A stretch of DNA of 64,000 bases. Source: Solanum dulcamara (lineage: Eukaryota > Streptophyta > Magnoliopsida > Solanales > Solanaceae). The translations under genes and the position numbers were made by a program. This document shows, piece after piece, positions 42,041 through 53,511 of the stretch. The DNA lies in contig NC_077248.1 of NCBI RefSeq assembly GCF_947179165.1, forward strand, positions 10,622,256 to 10,686,255, read 5' to 3'. How positions within the stretch are numbered: the stretch's first letter is position 1; each line of letters begins with the position of its first letter. The notes below the pieces were generated by a model, which saw only the letters and a list, made by a program, of their open reading frames with translations, made no database searches and was not told where the DNA came from.

Positions 42041-42784
42041 TCGAGCCTTTCTAGCAATGGGGCCTAGGGACATTTACGACCTTCTAACAAGATAGCACCG
42101 ATACGATCTCCTACTGTGAAGTGGGAGGTTTTCACCGATAAAGCGCCACCCTGCTCCTATGTTGTAGCATTTCCAGATTAGACCAAATTAAATCAATAAC
42201 TGATCTTCATTTGATCTTTTCCAAGATTTACTACACATAGGAACTTCCATCAACTGATCAATGGATACTTCTACTGACATTGCGGTAATATGGTACCAAG
42301 AAACCCACCGAAGCCACTATTTCATCCATTGATGTACAACAGTTCGTTCTAGGATTTCTCGCTCACCATCAAACACCAACCTGGTCGGCCCTACTTGTGA
42401 TGGTTTCCAAGGATCCAATTAGGTCTATGTTTCCATAATATTGTTCAAATCAAGAGAAGGCTACACTTGCGTATTTTCGTGCTTGGTTTATGGAAGACAT
42501 TTCATCTAAGTTACAGGTTTTATATGCAGTCCGGGAATACTTTGGGGTGAACACCTATCCGAACAAGTAGGGTCAATAGTTCAGCATTGAGGCCGCTGTG
42601 TAGACTGCCTAGCAGGCTTTCAGTCTTAGTACTATGGTGGCCGACCAGAAGAAAATCCATCTTCTTGGATAAGCTATCGAACAATCTACTTATCATCCCT
42701 CTGACGGTTAGCCAAGTACAAGTTCCTCTGCTCACCCCGATCACATATTGGTACATTCATGATGCATCATAATCAAAAAGCCGT

Positions 42785-43524
42785 AATTGGAGAGGATGAT
42801 TTGAGAGAGAAGATGATGAAGTTTAGGATTCTTTTGAGAGGTAAAAAACTGAAAATAATGAGTCTAAAACGTCCTATGTTAGTGTATATATGTTTTAGGA
42901 AAAATGCTCAAACTGCCCTTCATCAAAATTCTGGAAATTAGACAAAAATCCTGCTGGCGCTATAGTGGCGCGTCGCGCCGCTGCAGCGCCAAGCCAAAAT
43001 AGGCTTAAAAACCTACAGATCTAATAGTGGCGCGTCGCGCCAAGCTCCAAACTACTGAGGCTGTTTTCTGGCGCTATAGTGGTGTGGGGCGCCACTGGAG
43101 CGCCAAGCCTAAATTTCCTGCAGTGGTCGCCCAGGCCTGAAATTCCTGCAGTACTAGTCTGTAGTCAAATGACCATAACTTTTGACTCCAAACTCCAAAA
43201 ATTGAAATCTCAGTGGCGTTGGAAAGAAAACTCAAAGACCTTTAATTTGGTAGGTCATGGGTCACCCATTTCATTATATTCAAAGAGATATGGGCATTGG
43301 AAGTTGACCCTTATACGGACTCATTCAGAAACTTAGTCGAGACTAATTCTTTGAGCTCGACTTAGTTTAGGGATCCCTTATGACCCTAAATCATATATAA
43401 TACCCTTGAATTACTTAGGAATTGATCCTAACTCATGAATGAAATTTAAAGTCATCGAGTACGATCCTATACGTACCTAAAAAATGCTACGGGTCTTGGC
43501 GTAGAATTTTTTTGGGGTGTTACA
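42785..43524 (-). repeat. Truncated 3' LTR of the Tekay-type element (740 bp)
   Basis: It matches 50,215-50,955 with roughly 27 differences over 740 bp by eye (about 3.6%), mostly transitions. It starts TGTAACACCCC on minus. About half of the full LTR is missing beyond 42,785. It contains GC-rich palindromic GGCGC clusters (about 42,957-43,102). Confidence 0.9.
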
Positions 43525-43545
43525 TTATCTCCCCCTTGGGAACAT
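43525..43545 (-). promoter_or_regulatory. Polypurine tract of the Tekay-type element
   Basis: On minus CCCAAGGGGGAGATAA stands directly before the LTR start TGTAACACC. It is the plus-strand primer in reverse transcription and confirms the minus orientation. Confidence 0.8.
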
Positions 43546-43770
43546 TCGTCCTCGAATGAGAATCACTAGCATAGAATGGAATATGGCATGAGGAATAGCA
43601 ACCCAACATATATACAATGACACTTGAAATGCATAAAACATGAAATCTCTAAACTTTAACATAAATCATAACTTTTAAAATTCGACTTCATGAATATGCA
43701 TGCACGTAAGGACTTAGGAAAAATTGAAACATAAGAGCCTTAAACATTTGAACATGAATGACTTATTACC

Positions 43771-44082
43771 TTAGGCTTGAGTAGAATGAAAGAGATGAGG
43801 ATAACTTTTCATCATTGCCGTTTCCACTTCCCATGTAACACTTTCAACTTGTTGATTTCTCCAAAGTACCTTGACGGATACAACTTCCCTTTTCCTCAAC
43901 CTCTTAACTTGTCGGTTTAAAATTTTGTCCGGAACCTCTTCATAGGTCAAGATTCCTTCAACATTCACTACCTTCAATGGGACGATGGAACTAGGATTCC
44001 CCACGCATTTCCTCAATATAACCACATGAAACACCAGATAAACTGGGGATAACTCCAATGACAAATCACATTCATAGGCCAC
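43771..44082 (-). pseudogene. Integrase C-terminus with chromodomain (Tekay type)
   Basis: The fragment starts near the end of integrase (SPVYLVFHVVILRKC, the usual 'HPVFHVSMLRKC' block) and continues through ILTYEEVPDKIL, QVKRLRKREVVSVKVLWRN and VTWEVETAMMKSYPHLF. This is the chromodomain that targets chromovirus integration to modified chromatin. It ends with a stop at 43,771, close to the polypurine tract. It is open and well preserved, but its upstream integrase core is gone. Confidence 0.85.
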
Positions 44083-45197
44083 CTTACCAAAAAGCCTTAG
44101 GATCTTATACCTCCATAGGAAAATCTATTCCAAGATTATTACCCCTTACTACCATATTTCACAAACCTCAAGACCTAATAACGAAACATCCAATACATCG
44201 TACATTCACCCCCATGCCATCAACATTATATTCAAGCCTAGTTCTATAACCACTCTAATACAATCACTTGAAACCCTTAACAAAAGTCATCAATAGCCTA
44301 CTATACTCACTCATATATTTGCAACCACACATTCAAGCCTACCGTTCTAACCACTTTATGGCTCCCTTGAAGTCAACGTTATTTAGTAATTATTGTGTCT
44401 ACCTTAGCATCTCTATATCCTCAGCGGTATTCACTCCTACCAAAGGTCACACCAATATACTCTTACCTATCTATTGCACATAATGAGGTCTCATCTAATT
44501 CTTCTTCCATGTCTATAACCTTAAATGGACCAAGCATACCATAATTATCACAATATAGAACACCCACTCTTCCCTCAATCTTCCCTAACTCATCCATCGT
44601 GAGCTATGAACTCTACTCAATATCATTTCTCTTTGGCCATCTATATTGGGACACACAACCAACCTTGGTAATGACATACTCCATCTCCCCCTTGGGAAAA
44701 GACTTTTACTTTTTTATCTCCCACCATTTCCTTCAAATTTACCAATGATGGGTCAAGGTCTTATTTTACTTAGCGTCTACAACCAAACACAATTCGGACC
44801 AAATTTGCACTACCATAATCAGAACTACCCAACCTTACCCCCAATCTAGTGAACCGATGAACATCCCTTCTAACTCCTCCTTTCATTCATCAATATAAGG
44901 CACGCTCTTTATAAAAATCCTACTAAGTGCACTGGCCATACATTGGCCTTATACGGATAATAATTCATACTCATGTCATAAAACTCATTAGCCACGGGAG
45001 CTAACTTAAGAGAAGGACTTTCAAAGTTGACATCCCTAACCCTTACAAATCCATATTCGGGCCTTAAGAAAGGAAGCGAACTAGCCCTTTACTATCGAAT
45101 CATGACCCTTTTATTCAAGAATAACATCAAAATCTGCCATGTCAAGATCAATAAGATCACAATGAACAACTTCGTGCAAGATAAACACGAGACAACT
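44083..45197 (-). other. Degenerate middle of the Tekay-type element
   Basis: Only about 1.1 kb separates gag from the integrase tail, where an intact element has about 3 kb of protease, RT, RNase H and integrase. No catalytic motif is readable in any minus frame. The segment has either been deleted and scrambled or was replaced. Confidence 0.6.
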
Positions 45198-46166
45198 CTA
45201 ATAGATTTTTTTTCTAACAACAACTGACTCACTAATGGGGGTAGATACCAAATAGGATTCTAATAATATTTTGAGATATACATCAACCACTTTGCAAAAA
45301 TAAAGCAACAATCCACAAATTGGTATCAGATCTAACAATGCATGCACTTCAAAATCAAAAACCTTCAACTTACCAGTCCCAACATCGAGAGAATCTTCTA
45401 ACTCCTGATGAATATGAAAGGCATACGATCTTTCTTGGTGTTGACCACCATTTGATGTAGTAGCACTTTGATCTGGATGACCTATAGCCTGGGCTAGAGC
45501 CTGAGGTCTAGTACCACTCCTACACTCCCTTGCATAATGACTTGGCTTTCCACACTTATAGCAAGCACCCAACCCCACTAAGCACTCTCCCCTATGGTTT
45601 TTCCCACACTTGGAACACTTAGAAATGGTAGATGTACTAAAACTACCACCGGGCTTAGATTGAAAAGCTCCACCCTTGGATCTAGTCCTTTTAGACTCCC
45701 TCCCTTCACTAGAAGCCACTTGACAGTCCCTCATCTTATGACCCATACCACCACACTTGTAGCAACCCTCCTTACCAGCCATGCATTCTCCTCGGTGGGT
45801 CCTACCACACCTATCGCAAAGGGTAAATGGATGTTTCTCCTTATTAGGCCTAGATACTAGGGCATTAGCAAGAGATGAACAACTATTGGTCCACATACCA
45901 TTGAAGCCCCTAGATTTCTCCCTCATAGCATTCATCTTACTCACCCACTTCCTTTCCTTCCTACTCGCGTTTACAGAAATCACCTCTTGTTGATTCAACT
46001 GAGCCGTCACAGCCCGTGCCAATAATAGGATGGGATCACGAAATTCTGCATTAGTCACTCATTCGGCTAGCGGGTCGTTAGGGATTTGTCCCTTATTAGC
46101 ATCAGTCCCTCCTTGAACTGGAGCCTTTGAAGCCAGAGTAACTTGGTTCTTGATAGCATTCATTAT
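45198..46166 (-). pseudogene. Tekay-type gag with zinc knuckles, capsid part deleted
   Basis: Probable start ATG at about 46,166 (MNAIKNQVTLASKAP), with an in-frame stop near 46,060; the frame then stays open to 45,198. After RAVTAQLNQQ, normally followed by a capsid domain of about 200 residues, it jumps to a basic linker and then to cysteine-rich knuckles: CDRCGRTHRGEC, CYKCGGMGHKMRDC, CSKCGKNHRGEC and CYKCGKPSHYAREC. Four knuckle-like units, two of the shorter H-R-G-E-C form, are usual for this lineage. Loss of capsid leaves an RNA-binding tail only. Confidence 0.85.
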
Positions 46167-46200
46167 TCTCGGTGAAGGTAATATTCTTCGAGGTATTATC

Positions 46201-49200
46201 TGTTATATCTCATATTTTTTAATTATTTTTTTCACAATAGGACATTTTTGGGATAACGGTAACAAGTCAAGGGCAAGGCTATATTTGATTTTGTTGGATA
46301 CATAATTCTTATGACTAAATTGGGATGTGGAAATATTAGAAAAGTTTAAGGGTAAAATTAGAATTTCACATGTGGAAATACTATAAAAGGTTAAGGACAA
46401 AATTGAAATTTCACATGTGAAAATACTATAAAAGGTTAAGGGCAAAATTGGAATATCAACTTGAAAATATTAGAAAAGGTGAGGGGAAAATGGTAATTTC
46501 ACCTAGGGGTCTTTATATCTTCCAATTCCTAAAACTTTCAAGAGAATTGGAAGAAGATAGAAGAGCAAAAACTCTAAGGAAAACATAGAGAGAGTTCGGC
46601 CAAGGAGAAACATTTTTACTCCTTGAAATTTCATCCCCAAAAATTATTTTCTCCTAGAATTCCTACTAATTCAAGGGTCCTCTACAACATGGTGAAGTTA
46701 TTTTGGAAGATAGGAGCCTTGTTTGGTTGATTTGGAGCTTTGATTAAGTGAAAAAGTTAGTAGAAAAAGGTAAGAATTAATCCAATTTCATTATATTATG
46801 AAGTTTGTTTATGTTGTAGTAAGTAGAGATGTGTAGAATCCATGGAAATATGGAAGTTATATGGTTGGATTTTGACATATGAATAAGTTATGTGTATGTA
46901 AGATTGTTGGCAAGAAGACTTGAATTTTTGTGTAGTATTTTAGTAGTAGTTATGGAGTAGTAATTATGGTAAAAATTTTATGTTGGAATTGGAAGTTGAA
47001 TGAATTTATTGAAGTTGGAAATATGGGTTAGGTGATGAAATGGAAAAAATTAAGTTTGTATAATTTGTTAGTTGTTGTTATGATTTTTGGGATATAAATG
47101 AAATTTATATGGTGTAAGTTGGTATTAAAATGGTTTGTAGGAATTATGCCCTTAAAGGATGATTTTGTAATATTATAAAAATAAAGTTGTTAAAGTGTGG
47201 ATTATTGTTGTTGATTATGAAGTTGAAAGAAGAAAATGAATTATAATAGTTTTATTGCATTTATGGAATTTTTGAGTGAAATATGGAATTGATGAATATT
47301 GAATAGCTTGGTTGGAATATTTTTTACCTATGTTGGAATAAGTTTAAATTAATTATGAACATGAAATATTCATATTTATTTGGAAATGCAAAATTGGGTT
47401 GAAAGTTGTTGCACTATTTGAAAAAGAAACCAATTTATGTTATGATGCGTTTTAAATTAATTGTTGATGGTATTGGTGTTGTTGTTGGCATACTTGTTGA
47501 TATTGTGGTCGAGTTGAAATTTCGGGATTTTCATATAAATAGGGGAGATGATACCGAAATTTTTGTAGGCAAGTATTGGTTAAGATTGGATTCTTAAAGT
47601 TTTATGAATAGTAATTGGTAAATGTGACCAATTGTAGATTTTGGAGGAAACGAGAATTGAATTTGGACGATCGTAAAAGGTCAATAAGGTATGTAAAACT
47701 TTACATTTTCTTCTCTTGGCATGTCTTAGGTGTAATAGATTTGGATACGAGACTCGGGGATGACTCTACTCTTCGGAATCGACACCTAAATCTGACCCTT
47801 TTTCTATTCAGTAGAATTGAATTAAGTATTTATGAATAGTTTTGAAAAATTATCTAAACTTCTAGAATTTGCACAAATAGGACCCGACTACCTTGAAACT
47901 CTTATAAATAACGTTATAAAATTTAACGCGCATAATTTATATACGCCACCTCATTGGACCGAAGTGGCCCCCACTATCCCCGAACTTTACTTTGTTATTC
48001 CATTTGGCCTATTTTGAGTAGAATTTAAAGAAAACTCATGGCTACTCTTCCAAATATTATACGACTATTAGATTAATTATTCCGTTCAGTCTCATAATAT
48101 TTATTTTGAAATATGGAGATGATTTCAACAAGAATATTTTGACATAGACTATCGTAACATCAGAATGTCACGCACTCTGATTATGATTCAATTTCTTTTA
48201 TATGATTTGTCATCAAAATTGTGTTATCGGGTCTCTATAAATGTTTTGTATTTTAAATTGCATTTAGTTTCTCACTACTCTACTCGTGCATACTGTAATC
48301 ACTCTTTCACTGAGCCTGAGCCAGGATATGTTATCAAGCGTACTTCTCTGCATTTTTCGCTGTGCCCTGACGTGAGGGGGCAGGTATGACATGTACATGG
48401 GTTGTGGTGTATGTTATGCCATGGAGTTATGCTGTGCCATGTACACATATGTTTATGATATAATATGATTTGATATGATTTGATATGGTCATCTGATATG
48501 ATATGATCTATTACAGAGATATTCCCTACTCTGGTGTTATGATGTACTGTGGCGCTAATGACGGGAGGGCGACCACATTTTGTTCACCGAGTCCCATGAC
48601 ATGGGGCCGGATATGACATATGTCTTTGCATATATGATTTGTGATTATGATAAGCATTTTGAAATTTTGAACATTTATTTTGTTTTCTGTACCTACTATT
48701 CAGATTATGGTTTTACTTATTACAGTTCATGCTTTACATATTTGGTACATTTTTCATACTGACCCTCTTTCTTCGGGGGCTGCGTTACATGCCCGCAGGT
48801 ACCGAAGTTCGATTTGCTGATCCACCTGTTTAGGATATTTGCTGCATCGTTGACAATGCTCCCTTGTTCGGAGCTTGTATTTTGGTACTGATTTTATCTC
48901 TGTATATTTAGATATTTTGGTCAGGGGTGCGACGGGGCCCTGTCCTGTCATATGACTATGCTATCATCTGTAGAGGTCTGTAGACAGAGTTATGTTGTGG
49001 GTTTCATATATATGGTTTGGGTTTTGTGTGTTTGTGATGGCCTATCAGCCCTCGTGCCTATATCTACTTTTATGATTTGTTTAGCAATTTCTTATAATCA
49101 CTACCTATGTTTATTCGGTTAAAATGGCTAATTTAGGATAAGAGTACATTTGGGTGCTCAATTAGGGCACCAGTCGCGGCCTACGGAGTTGGGTCGTGAC

Positions 49201-49201
49201 A
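46201..49201 (+). mobile_element. Solo LTR of another Ty3-type element (3,001 bp)
   Basis: Starts TGTTATATCTC and ends GGGTCGTGACA, with a perfect 5-bp target duplication TTATC (46,196-46,200 and 49,202-49,206). A TATA-like TTTATATC at about 46,512 on plus fits the orientation given by the ends. No internal region remains. It is inserted just upstream of the Tekay gag start. The open frames in it (47,406-48,389, 48,580-48,762) show no known domain. Confidence 0.9.
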
Positions 49202-49206
49202 TTATC

Positions 49207-49418
49207 TAGAGAACACGAAATAATTCGTTAGATAAGGGAAGTCTTAGGACAACTCTAAGGCAGGACATGAATCATGAAGGAAGGGAAACTTTCCTAAACG
49301 CCTCATAATCTCCTATTCATAATTGTGGCGCACTTCAAAACCATCAACAAGACCCTATTTGACGTGGTATGTTGGACTCCGAGGACCATTTCAAAACCTC
49401 ATGCTCTGATATCAAGTT
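49207..49418 (-). promoter_or_regulatory. Leader and primer-binding site of the Tekay-type element
   Basis: On minus, the LTR end GGGTCGTGACA is followed by AACT and TGATATCAGAGCATGAGG. This is the initiator-tRNA-Met type primer site (usual TGGTATCAGAGC) with one change. The rest is a short noncoding leader. Confidence 0.75.
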
Positions 49419-50955
49419 TGTCACGACCCAAGCCTAGGACCTACACGTGACACGGCGAATGAGACACCCGAAAGTACCTCACCCAAGCCTCTTAGCATTC
49501 ATTAAGAATTTCATTGGTAATGGAAAATAATAATAAGCGGAAATAAGAAGCCCTTTTATCAATCAAGCATTTAATCATTTCACAGGAATCCCTTAAATAT
49601 AGGCATTTGCTTCATAAACTTTCATTTAGAGTCAAACTTTCAATCCAACTTCATTTCAACATAAGAAGACTAGGTGGGTTTGTTTCATATAACTTTCAAA
49701 TACATTTAAAAGAATACATGTATGCATGAGAGTGATATGATTGCATCAAATCAAACATCTTAAAAATAACTCACCATATGTACTTTAAAACTACTTTCAA
49801 GCCTTCATATAAGTACCTTGATAAACCATCTATTTTATGTAAATAAGAATCAACATAAGTCGATATAGGTAATAAACTTCAAATATTCATGAATCTATAC
49901 ATTTAGAATCGTAGTATGAAAATTTCTAAAATTTCTCATCACTTGAAATTAAGAGTCAATACACATATATATACCAATAGGAGTAAATAAACTTAAATAT
50001 ACCATAATCTATGCATTTGGAACTATTATGTAAAATAACATAAGATTTCATCATTTAAAATTGATATATAAGGTTGAGAAAACATTTGGGCTCCATGGGT
50101 GGAAGAACCCATGGATGAAAACCCACATACCTTAGGGAGGAACTTGAAGAAGAATTGAAGAAGTCTTAGTGTTAGGTCTTCAAAGGGAAGGTTGAATCCT
50201 TGAGTTTGATAGAAAAATTGGAGAGGATGATTTGAGAGAGAAGAGGATGAAGTTTAGGGTTCTTTTGAGAGGTGAAAAACTAAAATAATGAGTCTAAAAC
50301 GTCCTATGTTAGTGTATATATATTTTAGGGAAAATGTCCAAACTGCCCTTCATCAAAATTCTGGAAATTGGGCAAAAATCCTGCTAGCGCTATAGTGGCG
50401 CGTCGCGCCGCTGCAGCGCCAAGCCAAAATAGGCTTAAAACCCTACACATCTAATAGTGGCGCATCGCGCCAAGCCCCAAACTACTGAGGTTGTTTTCTA
50501 GCGCTATAGTGGCGTGGGGCGCCACTGGAGCGCCAAGCCTAAATTTCCTGCAGTGGTCGCCCAGGTCTGAAATTCCTAGAGTACTAGTCTGTAGTCAAAT
50601 GGCCATAACTTTTGACTCCAAACTCCAAAAATTGCAATCTCAGTGGCGTTGGAAAGAAAACTCAAAGACCTTTAATTTGGTAGGTCATGGGTCACCCAGT
50701 TCATTATATTCAAAGAGATATGGGCATTGGAAGTTGACCCTTATACGGACTCATTCAGAAACTTAGTCGAGACTAATTCTTTGAGCTCGACTTAGTTTAG
50801 GGATCCCTTATGACCCTAAATCATATATAATACCCTTGAATTACTTAGGAATTGATCCTAACTCATGAATGAAATTTAAAGTCATTGAGTACGATCCTTT
50901 ACGTACCTAAAAAATGCTACGGGTCTTGGCGTAGAATTGTTTTTGGGGTGTTACA
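49419..50955 (-). repeat. 5' LTR of the Tekay-type element (1,537 bp)
   Basis: On minus it starts TGTAACACCCCAAAAACAA (50,955) and ends GGGTCGTGACA (49,419). Its first 740 bp are repeated as the truncated 3' LTR. It has GC-rich GGCGC palindromes at about 50,387-50,532. Confidence 0.9.
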
Positions 50956-53118
50956 GAGTGTGTCACCACTGCAGTGTACTTTCTCAACAGAATTCCCTCA
51001 AAACTACTTCAGTTCAGAACCCCATTTAAACTACTTCATTTACATCCTCCTTCTTAGCACACATTAAAGTCTTTGGGTGCATTTGCTATGCCACATGCCC
51101 ACACATTCCTGACAAAATCTCCCCTAGAGCCATACCAGCTATCCTTATGGTTTACTCCTCATCAAAAAAGGGTACTTCTTGTATGATCTCCACTCTAAGT
51201 CTTTTTTTTGTAAACAGATATGCAGTATTCAAAGAGGATATTTTTCCTTTCAAGGATGTCCAAGTCTCCTCTAATTCCATATTTCTTGTTCTAACACTTC
51301 TAGACTCCTCTTCTCCATCTCCCCATCTACACTCAGAATCCCCCCAATCACCTTCTCCCCTTGCAGCACCTCTTGAGAACCTCCAGCCTCAGCCTCTCTC
51401 CCTTCTTATCCCTCCCAGAAAATCCTCCAGAACTAGTAATCCACCCTTTTGGCTTCAAGACTTTATCACAACTCCTACATGCAGCTCTTGTTCCTATTTT
51501 ATTACAGCACATATATCCTATTTTTATGTATCTCTCTCTTACAACACTAGTTTAGTTGCATACTCAGCTATCACTGAACCTACATGTTATAAAGCTGCCT
51601 CTCTTGATCCTCAATGGATTCAGGCAATGCAATTGGAAATTGATGCTTTGAAGGCCAATCAGACGTGGTCCTTAGTTGATTTACCCCCCCAGCAAGAAAT
51701 CTATTGGTTGTAAATAGGTGTACAAGGTCAAATATATATCCACAGGTGAGGTTGAAAGGCTAAAAGCAAGGCTGATAGCCAAAGGGTTCAATCAACGAGA
51801 AGGCCTGGACTATAGTGAAACCTTTAGTCCAGTTGCCAAAATGGTCACTGTCAGAGCTGTTGTGGCCCTTGCTGCATCTAGGGGTGGTTTATTCATCAAA
51901 TGGATGTCTACAATGCCTTTCTCAATGGGGACCTGCTGGAGGAAGTGTACATGACTATCCCTGATGGGTTTGCCAGATAGGGGGAGTCCAATACTAAGGT
52001 CTGTAAACTTTATAAGTCCTTGTATGGACTCAAATAAGCCCCTAGGCAGTGGAACTTGAAGTTGACTAAGGCATTGCTAAAGCTAGGATTCCATCAAAGC
52101 CACTATGACTATTCCTTGTTCACTAGTCAAGTTGATAGTGATATACTTGTTTTACTAGTCTATGTGGATGACTTACTGGTTACTGTTAGTAACACTGGTT
52201 TAGTAGAGGATATAAAAAGGGACCTGCAAAAGCAATTCAAAATAAAAGATTTAGGTGAGCTGAAGTTCTTCCTAGGTATTGAGTGTGCTAGATCCAGTCA
52301 AGGAATTCATATGTCTCAGAGAAAGTATGCATTGGAACTGATTACTAAATGTGTCCTAGGAGGAGCTAAGCCTGCAGAACACCACTAGAATAGAATAAGA
52401 AGCTTACATCGGTGAAATATGATGAACACATCTTACATGAAGGCAGAGTTGATGATCAGCCACTGCAGCATCCTGAAAGGTACCAAAGACCTGTGGGAAG
52501 GCTCTTGTATCTCACTATGACCAAACCTGATATAACTTTGTCAGTCCAGTGTTGATCCAATATATGCACAATCCTAAGGAATCACATATGGAATCAGCAC
52601 TGAGAGTTGTCAGATACCTCAAGGAAGCTCTAGGCCTTGGGCTATTAATGACATCTAAAGATACAAATACACTAACTACCTAATGTGATTCAGACTGGGG
52701 TGCTTGTCTGGAAATAAGAAAATCTTTCACTGGATACCTGGTAAAGTTTAGTGGATCACTGATTTTTTGGAAATCTAAGAAACAAGAGACAGTGTCTAGA
52801 AGCTTAGCAGAGGCTGAGTTTAGAAGTATGGCCAATTGTGCAGCTAAGGTCACTTGGCTAGTAAGTCTGTTTAAGGAGCTGGGAGTCTAGATTGAATTGC
52901 CTGTTAACATGATCTGTGATAGCAAAGCTGCCATTCAAATTGCTGCAAATCACATCTTTTATGAGAGAATCAAACATATTAATATAGACTGCCACTTTGT
53001 AAGGGAAAAAATATGCCAAGAAATGCTGAAAACTAACTTCATACATACAAAGGACCAGCTAGCTGATATACTTACCAAGGGTCTAATAAAATCTCAACAT
53101 CAACAATTGTTGAACTAG
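50956..53118 (+). pseudogene. Copia pol pseudogene (integrase end, RT, RNase H)
   Basis: It begins with [13 protein letters not shown] of integrase and then a serine/proline-rich linker. RT starts near ASLDPQWIQAMQLEIDAL (51,600), then [20 protein letters not shown] (51,760), and has an intact YVDDLLVT catalytic box (about 52,160) and KDLGELKFFLGIE. RNase H ends with KHINIDCHFVREK (52,970) and LADILTKGL. Several stops and frame changes (51,712, 51,950, 52,386, 52,680) break it. It is less decayed than the copia copy at 1-4.5 kb. Confidence 0.9.
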
Positions 53119-53161
53119 CTTGGAGTTATGAACCTCCTTAAATCATGAGCTTGAGGAGGAG

Positions 53162-53505
53162 TGTTAACTTGAAAAGCCACCATGGTTAAAGAGAGGTTAG
53201 AATATTGTTATGAGATGTTAAAAGTAGTTAGTAGGTTGTTATAATTGGTTGGAATTTAGTTAAATGTTAGTTTATATGTATACATAAATACTGTACAGGT
53301 ACAAAGTTAGAAATATATGTGAATAAGCTACTGAAGAAGTACACAATTGAATACACTAATTTTTCTAGATATTTTTCTCTCTCTAATTCGTTTGCTCCTC
53401 GTGTCTACAACTCTCTTCTTCTTCTTTCTTCTTTGTACATTCTCCTTCACTCTTCTTCTTCCTCTGACTTACTGTCTTTCTCTTTTCCTCAAGTCTAACT
53501 CCACA
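53162..53505 (+). repeat. 3' LTR of the copia element (about 344 bp)
   Basis: Starts TGTTAACTTG after the polypurine tract and ends near AACTCCACA, with CT-rich sequence in its second half. The right end is less certain than the left. No partner LTR is in the window. Confidence 0.65.
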
Positions 53506-53511
53506 GATGGA

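Larger units (their letters stand above)
40235..42784. other. Probable mitochondrial DNA insertion (NUMT)
   Basis: Base composition changes sharply: about 43% GC and CT-rich runs, against about one third GC around it. The style is that of plant mitochondrial intergenic/intron DNA (AAAGGCAGCTTTGGGCGCC, TTTTCTTTTCAGATTCCAC). A group II intron domain V-like sequence is present near 42,002. I see no intact standard mitochondrial gene. The right edge is the truncated LTR at 42,785; the left edge is approximate. A plastid origin is less likely because I recognise no plastid gene. Confidence 0.5.
42785..50955 (-). mobile_element. Tekay/Del-type Ty3 chromovirus, partly deleted, with truncated 3' LTR
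   Basis: On minus: 5' LTR (50,955-49,419), primer site of initiator-Met type (TTGATATCAGAGCATG), gag (from 46,166), a strongly reduced middle, the integrase C-terminus with chromodomain (44,082-43,771), a polypurine tract (AAGGGGGAGATAA) and 3' LTR (43,524-42,785). Protease, RT, RNase H and the catalytic integrase core are missing or unrecognisable, so the element cannot move by itself. It is inserted in a copia integrase gene at 50,956. Its far end is cut by the junction to the mitochondrial-like DNA. Confidence 0.85.
50956..53505 (+). mobile_element. 3' part of a Ty1/copia retrotransposon with LTR
   Basis: The integrase end, RT, RNase H, polypurine tract (GAGGAGGAG, 53,153-53,161) and 3' LTR follow in order on plus. 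The left part is missing: integrase starts abruptly at 50,956 where the Tekay LTR ends, so the chromovirus inserted into this older element. The other half is not found on the left, presumably lost in the rearrangement at 42,785. Confidence 0.9.

Noticed and set aside
42640..42740. Possible Ty3 integrase remnant (STYHPSDG-like reading) in the mitochondrial-like segment
   Set aside because: The resemblance covers only about ten residues with a stop and no flanking integrase motif; too weak to list as a feature.
43079..43336. Near-identical 85-91-residue frames at 43.1 and 50.5 kb, as a conserved gene pair
   Set aside because: They are the same LTR segment in the two LTR copies of one element; similarity reflects reverse transcription, not protein selection.
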